From positions 2,356,001-2,420,000 of the forward strand of contig NC_007908.1 in NCBI RefSeq assembly GCF_000013605.1: a stretch of DNA of 64,000 bases, given 5' to 3'. The notes under the pieces are model-generated. The model was given only the letters and a program-made list of their open reading frames with translations. It ran no database searches and was not told the origin of the DNA. Positions 52,035-61,056 of the stretch are shown here, in pieces. Position numbers and translations under genes: made by a program. This stretch comes from Rhodoferax ferrireducens T118 (GTDB taxonomy: Bacteria; Pseudomonadota; Gammaproteobacteria; Burkholderiales; Burkholderiaceae_C). The first letter of the stretch is position 1, and the number at the start of each line of letters is the position of its first letter.

Positions 52035-53912
52035 TTATTCAGAGCGAGTCGGCACCGATTCGAGTTTGAAGCGACGCGCCTGCAGCTCGCGGTAGCGTTG
52101 CAGTGCGCCCGGATCCGCTTTGGCCGCCTGGATGGCTTCGGTTTCCTGCACTTTGAGCTTTTCAACCAACATGCGGTTAAGCAGGTCACGCAGTTCCTTA
52201 CTGGATTCATCCGTCTCCAGCGGGCCGGCCAGCTCGTAGCCGGTCATGAGCCGAACGGCGAGTTCTTCCTCCTGGCGCCCGCGCAGTCCTTCACGCAGCG
52301 CCACCCAGGCTTGCGGGCCGTGTTCATGCAGTTGGTTTTCCAGCCACACAAAAAGCGGTCCGTGCGGTTCCGGCAAGTCACACAGCAGCGTGTGGTCTTC
52401 GGCTGACAGGACTTCAAGCGCGGCCATGTCACCCAGCAAGAGGCGGGCGGCGTAGTCGGCCCGGCTGGTGGGCCGAACGCGGCCACCTGGACGCGGACGT
52501 GGTGGCGGTTTTATAGATGATTTCTGGCTGTAGCCCCCGTATTCATTGGGTGATGCGCTATGTTTTTCATAGGTTTTTGATTTTGCATTGCCTTTGCCTG
52601 CGGCTGATGGGTTCCACACTTCGGTCAATTCACGACTCGACAACTGCACCAGGTCGGCAATTTCGCTCAGCAACTGCAGCTTCAGGGCACCATCGGGCAG
52701 CAGCAGCCACAGCGGTTTGGCATTGCTGGCGAAGTGGGCGCGGCCTTCAGCCGTGTTCAGGTCGCAGCCTTCGCGCGCCGCGTCAATCAAAAAGCGGCTC
52801 AAGGGGACGGCTTCGCTCACATAGCGGGCGAAGGCTTCCTTGCCAAATTCCCGGATGAAGCTGTCGGGGTCGTGTTCAGGCGGCAAGAACAGGAACTTGA
52901 CGCTGCGCACATCGGTGGCAAAGGGCAGGGCGCCATCGAGTGCCTTGCGCGCGGCACGTCGGCCGGCCGCGTCGCCATCGAAACTGAACACCACGGCATC
53001 GGTGAAGCGAAACAGCTTGTGCAGATGTTCTGCCGTGCAGGCGGTGCCCAGCGTGGCCACGGCATTGGAGAAACCGAGTTGGGCCAGCGCCACCACATCC
53101 ATGTAACCTTCGGTCACCAGCGCGTAGCCCTGCTCGTGCAGCGCGTTGCGGGCTTCAAACAGGCCGTACAGTTCACGTCCCTTGCTGAAAACAGGGGTTT
53201 CCGGTGAGTTGAGGTATTTGGGTTTGTCGTCGCCCAGCACCCGGCCACCAAAACCAATACATTCGCCCTTGACGTTGCGGATCGGGAACATGACCCGGTC
53301 GCGAAAACGGTCGTAGCGCTTTTCTTCACCCGAATTCTCGTCAACATTCAGGATCACCAGACCGCTTTCGACCAGCAGTGGATCGTCATAGCTGGGGAAA
53401 ACGCTGGCCAGACTGCGCCAGCCCTCGGGCGCGTAACCCAAACCAAACTGTTTGGCAATTTCACCTGAGACGCCGCGACCCTTGAGGTAGTCCACGGCGC
53501 GCGGGGACTCTTTCAGCTGCTTTCTGTAGGCATCGTTTGCTCTTTCGAGCACGTCGGTCAAGGTAGTCTGCTTTTGCCGCTGCTCAAGCGCGCGCGCCCG
53601 GTCCTGCGGGCTGGCGTCGTCCTCAGGCACTTGCAGACCATATTGCTGGGCCAGGTCTTGCACCGCCTCCACAAAGGTCATGCCCGCGTGCTCCATCAAG
53701 AAACTGATGGCATCGCCGTTTTTGCCACAGCCAAAGCAGTGATAAAACTGCTTGCTCGGGCTGACCGAGAAGGAGGGCGACTTTTCCCCGTGAAACGGGC
53801 ACAGGCCCATGAAGTTGGCGCCGCCCTTTTTAAGCTGCACATAACGGCCCACGATCTCCACCACGTCGGCGCGTGCGAGCAACTCCTGAATAAAGGTCTG
53901 GGGAATGGACAT
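52035..53912 (-). CDS. dnaG: DNA primase DnaG
   Basis: Makes RNA primers at the fork, 625 aa. Zinc-binding domain CPFHGEKSPSFSVSPSKQFYHCFGCGKNGDAISFL; catalytic core with YALVTEGYMDVVALAQLGF and the TOPRIM motif SFDGDAAGRRAARKAL; C-terminal helicase-binding domain from about 480. A low-complexity linker rich in Pro/Arg (about 455-480) separates the last two. The usual rpsU neighbour is not adjacent; rpoD is not in the window. Confidence 0.97.
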   Translation of the reverse strand: MSIPQTFIQELLARADVVEIVGRYVQLKKGGANFMGLCPFHGEKSPSFSVSPSKQFYHCFGCGKNGDAISFLMEHAGMTFVEAVQDLAQQYGLQVPEDDASPQDRARALEQRQKQTTLTDVLERANDAYRKQLKESPRAVDYLKGRGVSGEIAKQFGLGYAPEGWRSLASVFPSYDDPLLVESGLVILNVDENSGEEKRYDRFRDRVMFPIRNVKGECIGFGGRVLGDDKPKYLNSPETPVFSKGRELYGLFEARNALHEQGYALVTEGYMDVVALAQLGFSNAVATLGTACTAEHLHKLFRFTDAVVFSFDGDAAGRRAARKALDGALPFATDVRSVKFLFLPPEHDPDSFIREFGKEAFARYVSEAVPLSRFLIDAAREGCDLNTAEGRAHFASNAKPLWLLLPDGALKLQLLSEIADLVQLSSRELTEVWNPSAAGKGNAKSKTYEKHSASPNEYGGYSQKSSIKPPPRPRPGGRVRPTSRADYAARLLLGDMAALEVLSAEDHTLLCDLPEPHGPLFVWLENQLHEHGPQAWVALREGLRGRQEEELAVRLMTGYELAGPLETDESSKELRDLLNRMLVEKLKVQETEAIQAAKADPGALQRYRELQARRFKLESVPTRSE

Positions 53913-54027
53913 GCAGCGATTGTAGAAACACGGGGATCGACCGGCTGGTTTTAGCGGTCGACCACCCCGCGTTCAGGGGCCGGGGTCCGGCTACCTGATA
54001 GGGGCGCCCGTGCTGGGCGCAGGAAAT

Positions 54028-54786
54028 CTAGCGCGGTGCCAGGCGAATGGCGCCGTCAAGCCGGATGACTTCACCGTTGAGCATGTCATTCTCGAAAATG
54101 TGCTGCGCCAGCTTGGCGTAGTCCAGCGGTGTGCCCAGCCGCGAGGGAAAGGGCACGCTGGCGGCCAGCGAGTCCTGCACTTCCTGAGGCATGCCGAACA
54201 TCATGGGGGTGCCAAAAATACCGGGTGCGATGGTCATGTTGCGAATGCCGTTGCGCGCCAGGTCGCGCGCGATCGGCAGCGTCATGCCGACAATGCCCCC
54301 TTTGGACGCGCTGTAGGCGGCCTGGCCGATCTGGCCGTCATAGGCGGCCACCGATGCGGTGGAAATCAGCACGCCGCGCTCGCCGGTGGCTTCGGGTTCG
54401 TTCTTGCACATGGCATCCGCCGCCAGGCGAATCATGTTGAAACTGCCGATCAAATTGACGGTAATGCACTTGGTGAAAACAGCCAGGTTGTGCGCGCCAT
54501 TCTTGTTCACGGTCTTCTCGGCCGGGGCAATGCCCGCGCAGTTGACCAGGCCCATGAGTTTGCCCATGGAAACAGCCTTGGCGACCACGGCCTGACCATC
54601 GGCTTCCTGGGCGACATCGCATTTGACGAAAGCACCGCCAATGTCCTTGGCAATGGCTTCGCCTTTTTCAACCTGCATATCGGCGATGACCACTTTGCCG
54701 CCCTTGGCCGCCAGCATGCGGGCGGTGCCCTCACCCAAACCTGACGCGCCACCGGTGACGATGAAAACCTTACCTGCGATGTCCAT
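54028..54786 (-). CDS. SDR-family 3-hydroxyacyl-CoA dehydrogenase-like protein
   Basis: 252-aa classical short-chain dehydrogenase resembling type II 3-hydroxyacyl-CoA dehydrogenase (HSD17B10/FadB2-like). Cofactor motif [25 protein letters not shown], catalytic Ser in [23 protein letters not shown] (Y-x-x-x-K). Likely in fatty acid or branched-chain amino acid breakdown. Stands alone here, with a 22-bp near-palindrome upstream at 54803-54824 that may bind a catabolic regulator. Confidence 0.88.
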   Translation of the reverse strand: MDIAGKVFIVTGGASGLGEGTARMLAAKGGKVVIADMQVEKGEAIAKDIGGAFVKCDVAQEADGQAVVAKAVSMGKLMGLVNCAGIAPAEKTVNKNGAHNLAVFTKCITVNLIGSFNMIRLAADAMCKNEPEATGERGVLISTASVAAYDGQIGQAAYSASKGGIVGMTLPIARDLARNGIRNMTIAPGIFGTPMMFGMPQEVQDSLAASVPFPSRLGTPLDYAKLAQHIFENDMLNGEVIRLDGAIRLAPR

Positions 54787-54802
54787 GTGAATCTCCTTGC
54801 AA

Positions 54803-54824
54803 TTGACGTTAACGTAAACGTCAA
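54803..54824. promoter_or_regulatory. near-palindromic operator upstream of the SDR gene (LiuR-like)
   Basis: Arms TTGACGTTAAC and GTAAACGTCAA, symmetric except one base pair. The repeated ACGT half-sites recall operators of LiuR-type MerR regulators of branched-chain amino acid and fatty acid breakdown. It lies 16 bp before the start codon. Confidence 0.45.
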
Positions 54825-54894
54825 TTATGACGCATCGACGCCAGCGTCAATTTCTTCGGGCGTCGTCAATCGATCGGACGCTTGCCGCAAGCCT

Positions 54895-55968
54895 TCAGCA
54901 GCTGGTCTTGATCAGTGCCGCGGCCTGTTTCACCAGCTTGGGGCCGTGGTAAATCAGGCCGGTATAGATTTGCACCAGATCGGCGCCAGCCCTGATTTTG
55001 CTCACCGCGTCATCGGCGCTCATCACGCCGCCGACGCCAATGATGGGAAAGCCCGGGCCCAAAGCGGCGCGCAGCTGTCCGATCACGCGGTTGCTCATGG
55101 CCAGTACCGGTGCACCCGACAAGCCGCCGGTTTCATCAGCGTGCGCCAGGCCTTTCACGGCGTCCCGGCTGAGTGTGGTGTTGGTCGCGATCACGCCGTC
55201 CATGCCATGGCGCCTCAAGCTGGCTGCAATCACGTCCACTTGCGACGCATCCAGGTCGGGTGCAATCTTGACAAAGATAGGGGTCTGCTTGCCATGTTGC
55301 GCGACCAACGCTTGGCGCCGGTGCGCGATCGCGCCGAGCAAACTGTCGAGCGCTTCATCGCTTTGCAGTGAACGCAGGTTCCTGGTGTTGGGGCTTGAAA
55401 TATTGACGGCGACGTAGTCCGCATACGGGTAGACACCGTCCAGGCAGGTCAGATAGTCCTCGGTGGCACGCTCAATCGGTGTGGCTGCGTTCTTGCCGAT
55501 ATTCAGGCCCAGCAACAAGGGCAGCGGCTTTCTTGCCAGGTTCGGGTTTTGTCGCTGGCGATAAAAGGTTGAATTCTTGACGTTGGCCATGAAGCTGGCC
55601 AAGCCCTCGTTGTTAAACCCGAACCGGTTGATCAGCGCCTGCGCCTGGGGCAGGCGAAACAGGCGCGGTCTGGGGTTGCCCGGCTGGGCCAGTGGCGTGA
55701 CGGTGCCGACCTCGACAAAACCAAAACCCATGGCGCCCAGACCGTCAATGCAGCGGGCGTTTTTGTCCAGCCCGGCGGCCAGCCCAACGCGGTTCGGAAA
55801 AGTCAGGCCGGCCAGCGTGATCGGGTCATTCACCCGGCTGGTGCCATAGGCCAGTTGCAATGCAGTCCCTTGGGTCAGCGCCAGCGCACGCACGGTCAAC
55901 TCATGGGCCGTCTCCGGGTCCAGGCTAAATAAAAAAGGGCGGGCGAGGGCGTAAGGGATGAGAGCCAT
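54895..55968 (-). CDS. pyrD: dihydroorotate dehydrogenase (quinone), class 2
   Basis: Oxidises dihydroorotate to orotate at the inner membrane and passes electrons to quinone, 357 aa. FMN barrel motifs: [94 protein letters not shown]. The N-terminal helical extension ([22 protein letters not shown]) that binds the membrane and quinone marks class 2. Divergent from rpiA. Confidence 0.97.
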   Translation of the reverse strand: MALIPYALARPFLFSLDPETAHELTVRALALTQGTALQLAYGTSRVNDPITLAGLTFPNRVGLAAGLDKNARCIDGLGAMGFGFVEVGTVTPLAQPGNPRPRLFRLPQAQALINRFGFNNEGLASFMANVKNSTFYRQRQNPNLARKPLPLLLGLNIGKNAATPIERATEDYLTCLDGVYPYADYVAVNISSPNTRNLRSLQSDEALDSLLGAIAHRRQALVAQHGKQTPIFVKIAPDLDASQVDVIAASLRRHGMDGVIATNTTLSRDAVKGLAHADETGGLSGAPVLAMSNRVIGQLRAALGPGFPIIGVGGVMSADDAVSKIRAGADLVQIYTGLIYHGPKLVKQAAALIKTSC

Positions 55969-56014
55969 TGGATAATTCCTGCATCGTATTTTTTAACTGA
56001 CCTGATTTTCCCCG

Positions 56015-56719
56015 ATGACAAACCCTATTTCCCAAGCTGCGGGCGCGCTTTCGCAAGATGAACTCAAAACCCTGGTCGGCCAGGCCGCGCTGCAGTACGT
56101 GGCGCCGGGCGAAATCGTTGGCGTTGGCACCGGTTCTACCGTGAACAAATTCATCGACGCCCTGGCCAGCATAAGACATTTGATCAAGGGTGCGGTCTCC
56201 AGTTCGGAAGCCAGTACCCTGCGCTTGAAGGCCTTGGGCATTCCTGTCTTTGATGCCAATGAGGTGGCCGAGTTATCGGTTTATATCGATGGTGCCGATG
56301 AGATCGACGGCCACGGCAACATGATCAAGGGCGGTGGGGCAGCGCTCACGCGCGAGAAGATTGTGGCGGCGCTCGCCAACCAATTCGTCTGCATCGCCGA
56401 TGAGTCCAAGCTGGTTCAGACCCTGGGCCGGTATCCCTTGCCGGTCGAAATCATTCCCATGGCGGCGCAGCGGATCACACAGCAGTTTGCTGCGCTGGGG
56501 GGCCGGGCGCAGGTGCGTCTCAAAGGCGATCAGCCGCTGGTGACGGATAACGGTCAGATTCTCCTTGACGTGACCGGATTACAGATAAGCGACCCGCTGG
56601 CCTTCGAGACGCTGGTCAGTCAGTGGCCGGGTGTGGTGACAGTGGGTGTTTTTGCCTATCAAAAGGCCCAGGTGTGCCTCTTGGGCACGGCCCGAGGGGT
56701 CAAGACTTTGACTTTCTGA
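56015..56719 (+). CDS. rpiA: ribose-5-phosphate isomerase A
   Basis: Interconverts ribose-5-phosphate and ribulose-5-phosphate, 234 aa. Motifs: [46 protein letters not shown] and FVCIADESK. Near-complete family length (E. coli 219). Convergent with the DUF4124-glutaredoxin gene; a repeat element fills the spacer. Confidence 0.97.
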   Translation: MTNPISQAAGALSQDELKTLVGQAALQYVAPGEIVGVGTGSTVNKFIDALASIRHLIKGAVSSSEASTLRLKALGIPVFDANEVAELSVYIDGADEIDGHGNMIKGGGAALTREKIVAALANQFVCIADESKLVQTLGRYPLPVEIIPMAAQRITQQFAALGGRAQVRLKGDQPLVTDNGQILLDVTGLQISDPLAFETLVSQWPGVVTVGVFAYQKAQVCLLGTARGVKTLTF

Positions 56720-56725
56720 TACTTG

Positions 56726-56764
56726 GCGGGACAGATCGTTAGCCCTGTCCTCAACTGATCAAGA
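56726..56764 (+). repeat. GGACAGA/TCTGTCC repeat element, copy C (short)
   Basis: Begins GCGGGACAGATCG and ends CCCTGTCCTCAACTGATCAAGA; the spacer between arms is shorter than in copies A and B. Sits between convergent rpiA and the glutaredoxin-like gene. Confidence 0.5.
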
Positions 56765-56765
56765 C

Positions 56766-57449
56766 TTAAAACTTGATACCTGCCGGATTGGAGGGGCTGT
56801 CCACCGGCGCCTGGCCTGGCGCTGGCGATTGGGGCTGATTCTGATTCTCTTCAGCTTTGGCAGTGGGAACCGGTTTTTGGACCACAACCAAGGGTGTTGT
56901 GGCCGGATTGCGGTAGGCGCTGGGCAGCACGGATGCCTTGGGATAACCTGCTGCATTCAGAAATTGTGTCCACTCCGAATCAGAGAAGCCCTTGATTTGC
57001 TGGCCGCCAATGGTCAGAAAGGGCAGCGAGTTCTCACCACTGATGCGTTGCAGCGCATCGCTATCTTCGGCCGTATTGACGGTTTTCTCGGTGAATGGAA
57101 TGCCGCGACTGCTGAGCAGCGCGCGACCCGATCCACAGGGGGCGCAATTGCTGGAGGTGTAGAGCGTGACCGGGTATTTGCTGACCACTTGCCGCAACTC
57201 AAACGGCAGCGCGGGCCCGCCGGCACTCATCGCCTTGCCGCCCGCCTCGGTAGTGCTCACGTTGGCCGCAGCGACCGGGGGTTTGTCAGAAAACGTCACT
57301 TTGCCATCCGCCCCCACCACGCGATAAATCGTCTGGGCCTGCGCCAGGCCCACGGCCAGCAGCAGCGCCGCACCAATGGCGGCAGTGGCGCCCCATGTTT
57401 TTGGGTTGACTTGATGGATGCTATTTTTCATGTTGGGCACTCGCTTCAC
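56766..57449 (-). CDS. exported DUF4124-glutaredoxin family protein
   Basis: 227 aa from GTG at 57449 (overlapping the prlC stop, GTGA), or 221 from ATG at 57431. A signal peptide is likely (GATAAIGAALLLAVGLAQAQ). Then a DUF4124 module (IYRVVGADGKVTFSDKPP) and a glutaredoxin-like domain with YTSSNCAPCGSGRALLSSRGI, so the redox motif is CAPC, and NSLPFLTIGGQQIKGFS. The C-terminus is Pro/Gln-rich. Probably a periplasmic thiol protein; partner unknown. Confidence 0.82.
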   Translation of the reverse strand: MKRVPNMKNSIHQVNPKTWGATAAIGAALLLAVGLAQAQTIYRVVGADGKVTFSDKPPVAAANVSTTEAGGKAMSAGGPALPFELRQVVSKYPVTLYTSSNCAPCGSGRALLSSRGIPFTEKTVNTAEDSDALQRISGENSLPFLTIGGQQIKGFSDSEWTQFLNAAGYPKASVLPSAYRNPATTPLVVVQKPVPTAKAEENQNQPQSPAPGQAPVDSPSNPAGIKF

Positions 57450-59485
57450 TTTTTTCCGGACATACCTTGATGCCGCAGCAAGGCATCCAGATTGGGCGCG
57501 CGCCCGCGAAAGGCCTTGAACGACTCCATGGCCGGGCGGCTGCCGCCGGCTTCCAGAATGGCCTGGCGGTATTTTCGGCCTGTCTCCACGTTGGGCAAAC
57601 CGTCCTGGCCCACTGTTTCTTCAAAAGCGGCGTAGGCATCGGCACTCAAAACTTCGGCCCATTTGTAGCTGTAGTAACCGGCGGCGTAGCCACCGGCAAA
57701 AATATGACTGAAGGTGTGGGCCGTGCGGCTCCAATCCGGTGGTTGCAGCACCGCCACTTCGGCCCGCACCTGGTTCAATAAAGGCATCAAGTCAAGCGCG
57801 GGATCGTGCGCCGTGTGCAGCAACATGTCAAACAGCGAAAACTCGATTTGCCGCAGCGTCTGCATGCCACTCTGGAAGTTCTTCGCCGCCAGCATCTTGT
57901 CAAACAGCGCGCGCGGCAGCGGCGCGCCGGTGTCGACATGCGCGCTCATGTGGCGCAGCACGTCCCACTCCCAGCAGAAGTTTTCCATGAACTGGCTGGG
58001 CAACTCCACCGCGTCCCACTCCACACCGCTGATGCCCGATACGTCGCGCTCGTTGACCTGCGACAGCAGGTGATGCAAGCCATGACCAAATTCATGAAAC
58101 AGGGTGGTGACATCGTCGTGTGTCAGCAGCGCCGGTTTGTCACCCACGCCTTCGGCAAAGTTGCACACCAGATGCGCCACAGGCGTTTGCAATTGATGCG
58201 TGTCCGGGCGCAACCAGCGAGAGCGCACGTCGTCCATCCAGGCACCGCCGCGCTTGCCGGTGCGCGCTGAGGGGTCCAGGTAAAACTGGCCGACAAGATG
58301 GCCTGTGCGCTCGATCCGGTAGAACTTGACACCGGCATTCCATACCGGCGCATGGTCTTCCCGGATGTTGACGTCAAACAGTGTCTCCACAATTTTGAAC
58401 AGCCCCGCCAACACTTTGGGCGCCGGAAAGTACTGCTTGACTTCCTGCTCGCTGAAGGCGTAGCGCGCTTCCTTGAGCTTTTCGCTGACATAAGGCCAGT
58501 CCCAGGCCTGCGGGTCGGGCAAGTTCAGCTGTTGCGTGGCGAACTCGCGCAGGTCGGCCAGGTCTTGCTCGGCGAATGGCCGCGCTTTGGTCGCCAGGTC
58601 GCGCAAAAAGGTAACCACGTGCTCAGGCGATTCGGCCATTTTGGGCACAACCGAGAGTTCGCCAAAGTTGCGGTAGCCCAGCAACTTGGCTTCTTCCAGC
58701 CGCAAGGCCAGCATTTCGCTGATCAGGGCCGAGTTGTCGAATTTGCGCGTTTGGGGGTCGGCCTGATCCGAGGCGCGTGTGACATAGGCACGGTACAGCT
58801 TCTCGCGCAGGGCGCTCTTACGGGCAAACTGCATCACCGGCAGGTAGCACGGCATTTTGAGCGTCAGCTTGTAGCCTTCTTTGCCTTCTGCTTGTGCCGC
58901 GGTCAAGGCGGCCTGCTGCACGTCATCGGGCACACCGTCGAGTTCAGACGCCTGGGCGTAGTAGGCAAAGGCGTCGGTCGCGTCCAGCGCGTTCTCGCTG
59001 AATTTTTGGCCCAGCTCGGCTTGGCGCTCCTGGATGGCGGCAAAGCGCTCGCGGTCGGCACCCACCAGTTCCGCGCCGCCCAGCACAAAGTTGCGCAGCG
59101 CGTTTTTGTGGGCCTGGCGCTGCTCTGCATCCAGTGAAGTCGGGTCAATCGCTTTGTACTTGGCATACAAGCGCTCATCGGCTCCCAGGCGGGTAAAAAA
59201 CTCGGTGATTTTGGGCAGCGCCTCGTTGTAGGCGGCGCGCAGCTCGGGTGTGTCGGCCACGCTGTTCAAGTGGCTCACGGCGCCCCAGGCGCGCCCCAGC
59301 TTTTCAGTGGCGACATCCAGCACACTGGCAATGTCGCTCCAGCGCGCCGGAAAATCCGGGGCGGTGACCCTCGTCAGTGCGGCGCTGGCAGCGGCCAGCA
59401 ACTGGTCGACGGCGGGCGCCACGTGCTCCGGCTTGATCTGGTCGAACAGCGGCAAATCGTCAAAAGAGAGCAGGGGATTGTTCAT
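57446..59485 (-). CDS. prlC: oligopeptidase A (M3 metallopeptidase)
   Basis: Cytoplasmic zinc peptidase that degrades short peptides, including cleaved signal peptides; 679 aa (E. coli 680). The zinc motif is TLFHEFGHGLHHLLSQ, with the downstream E in the SQFMENFCWEWD region. The N-terminus MNNPLLSFDDLPLFDQIKPEHV is typical. It lies six bases after folD in the same direction and overlaps the next gene, so folD-prlC-DUF4124 form an operon. Confidence 0.96.
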   Translation of the reverse strand: MNNPLLSFDDLPLFDQIKPEHVAPAVDQLLAAASAALTRVTAPDFPARWSDIASVLDVATEKLGRAWGAVSHLNSVADTPELRAAYNEALPKITEFFTRLGADERLYAKYKAIDPTSLDAEQRQAHKNALRNFVLGGAELVGADRERFAAIQERQAELGQKFSENALDATDAFAYYAQASELDGVPDDVQQAALTAAQAEGKEGYKLTLKMPCYLPVMQFARKSALREKLYRAYVTRASDQADPQTRKFDNSALISEMLALRLEEAKLLGYRNFGELSVVPKMAESPEHVVTFLRDLATKARPFAEQDLADLREFATQQLNLPDPQAWDWPYVSEKLKEARYAFSEQEVKQYFPAPKVLAGLFKIVETLFDVNIREDHAPVWNAGVKFYRIERTGHLVGQFYLDPSARTGKRGGAWMDDVRSRWLRPDTHQLQTPVAHLVCNFAEGVGDKPALLTHDDVTTLFHEFGHGLHHLLSQVNERDVSGISGVEWDAVELPSQFMENFCWEWDVLRHMSAHVDTGAPLPRALFDKMLAAKNFQSGMQTLRQIEFSLFDMLLHTAHDPALDLMPLLNQVRAEVAVLQPPDWSRTAHTFSHIFAGGYAAGYYSYKWAEVLSADAYAAFEETVGQDGLPNVETGRKYRQAILEAGGSRPAMESFKAFRGRAPNLDALLRHQGMSGKK

Positions 59486-59491
59486 GCGGTG

Positions 59492-60355
59492 TTACTTGAC
59501 GGTGCGTTCGGCGGCTTCAAGGGTGTTGACCAGCAACATCGTAATGGTCATGGGGCCGACCCCACCGGGCACCGGGGTAATGAAGCCTGCAACTTCTTTC
59601 ACACCGGCAAAGTCCACATCGCCACACAGCTTGCCTTCATCGTTGCGGTTCATGCCGACATCAATCACGACCGCGCCAGGTTTCACCATATCGGCGGTCA
59701 GTACATTGCGCTTGCCCACCGCGGCGACGATCACGTCCGCCTGGCGGGTGTGGTAGCCGATGTCCCGCGTGGCGCTGTGGCACACGGTCACGGTAGCATT
59801 GGCTTGCAGCAGCAGCAGCGCCATCGGTTTGCCCACCGTGTTGCTGCGCCCGATGACCACGGCGTGTTTGCCGCGCAAATCAATGCCGGTGGTTTCAATC
59901 AGTTTCATGCAGCCGTAGGGCGTGCAGGGCCGAAAACCAGGCGCCCCGGTCATCAATTCACCGGCGCTCAAGGTGGCATAACCGTCCACGTCTTTGGTGA
60001 CAGAAATCGCTTCGATCACCTTGTGCGGGTTGATGTGTTTGGGGATCGGCATCTGCACCAGAATGCCGTGGATGCTGGGATCGGCATTGAGCGCGGCAAT
60101 GCGGGCCAGCAGATCGGCCTCGGACAGAGTAGCCTCGTACTTTTCGAACACCGAGCGCACGCCGGTGTCTTGGCAGGCCTTGACCTTGTTGCGCACGTAC
60201 ACGGCGCTGGCGGGGTCTTCGCCGACCAGAATGACCGCCAGGCCGGGGGTCACACCGCGTGCCTTGAGCGCCAGCACGCGGGTGGCAACATCGGCACGCA
60301 GCTTGGCAGAGAGGGCGACACCATCAATGATTTGACCGAATTTCTGCGTTGTCAT
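59492..60355 (-). CDS. folD: methylenetetrahydrofolate dehydrogenase/cyclohydrolase FolD
   Basis: Bifunctional enzyme of one-carbon metabolism, 287 aa. Catalytic Lys in [33 protein letters not shown] site [19 protein letters not shown]-terminal [18 protein letters not shown] and [20 protein letters not shown]. Preceded by the terminator of the two-component operon and followed by prlC. Confidence 0.97.
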   Translation of the reverse strand: MTTQKFGQIIDGVALSAKLRADVATRVLALKARGVTPGLAVILVGEDPASAVYVRNKVKACQDTGVRSVFEKYEATLSEADLLARIAALNADPSIHGILVQMPIPKHINPHKVIEAISVTKDVDGYATLSAGELMTGAPGFRPCTPYGCMKLIETTGIDLRGKHAVVIGRSNTVGKPMALLLLQANATVTVCHSATRDIGYHTRQADVIVAAVGKRNVLTADMVKPGAVVIDVGMNRNDEGKLCGDVDFAGVKEVAGFITPVPGGVGPMTITMLLVNTLEAAERTVK

Positions 60356-60373
60356 GATTTCATTCCTATAAGT

Positions 60374-60410
60374 AAAAAAGCCCGCTAGCCCTTATCGGAA
60401 CTGGGCGGGC
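60374..60410 (-). terminator. terminator of the two-component operon
   Basis: Arms GCCCGC (60380-60385) and GCGGGC (60405-60410); on the - strand the hairpin is followed by six T. Confidence 0.75.
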
Positions 60411-60411
60411 A

Positions 60412-60428
60412 GCTATAAAATAAATAGC
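60412..60428. repeat. 17-bp dyad repeat, copy 5 (GCTAT-N7-ATAGC)
   Basis: Exact fit to GCTAY-N7-RTAGC, in the spacer just after the response regulator stop and next to its terminator. Confidence 0.5.
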
Positions 60429-60429
60429 A

Positions 60430-61056
60430 CTAAGCTTTTGCGGGGGTTTGTCCCAAAGCAATTTTCAGCAAGTCGGCGACCGTATTGGCGTTGAGCTTTT
60501 CCATGATGTTGGCGCGGTGCGCCTCCACCGTTTTGATGCTGATGCCCAGGTCGTCGGCAATCTGCTTGTTCAGGCGCCCGGCCACGATGCGTTCCAGCAC
60601 CTGTGCTTCGCGCAGCGTCAGACGTGCCATCAGGGCGTCCCGGCTGGCCGCGCTCTGATGGTCGGCAAAAGTGTCTTTGGCCTGCTCCAGCATGCGCTCG
60701 ACCAGTGTGACCAGTTGATCTTCCTTGAATGGCTTCTGGATAAAGTCCATCGCACCTTTTTTCATGGTGTCTACCGCCATCGGCACGTCACCGTGGCCGG
60801 TGATGAAGACAATGGGAAGTGGCGAGTGGCTCTCCAGCAAACGACTTTGCAGTTCCAGTCCGGTCATGCCACCCATGCGGATGTCCACGATCAAACAGGC
60901 CACCTCGCGGGCGTCGTAACGGCTTAAAAATGACTCGCCGGATTCAAAACAGCGGACCCGGTAGTCTTTGCCTTCGAGTAGCCATTGAAGCGAGTCACGT
61001 ACCGCTTCGTCGTCGTCCACCACGTAAACCGTGCCCTTTTTTGGTATCAAACTCAT
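60430..61056 (-). CDS. FixJ/NarL-type response regulator
   Basis: 208 aa. Receiver domain with acidic pocket VVDDDEAVRD, phospho-acceptor Asp58 in CLIVDIRMGGMTG and Lys108 in MDFIQKPF; C-terminal LuxR-type helix-turn-helix LTLREAQVLERIVAGRLNKQIADDLGISIKTVEAHRANIMEKL. It overlaps the kinase gene by four bases, so the pair form one unit. The operon is divergent from aceE and may control it; this is inferred from position only. Confidence 0.94.
   Translation of the reverse strand: MSLIPKKGTVYVVDDDEAVRDSLQWLLEGKDYRVRCFESGESFLSRYDAREVACLIVDIRMGGMTGLELQSRLLESHSPLPIVFITGHGDVPMAVDTMKKGAMDFIQKPFKEDQLVTLVERMLEQAKDTFADHQSAASRDALMARLTLREAQVLERIVAGRLNKQIADDLGISIKTVEAHRANIMEKLNANTVADLLKIALGQTPAKA

Noticed and set aside
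53937..53961. TCGACCG/CGGTCGA hairpin after the SDR gene
   Set aside because: No T run follows on either strand and the loop is 11 bases; too weak to call a terminator.
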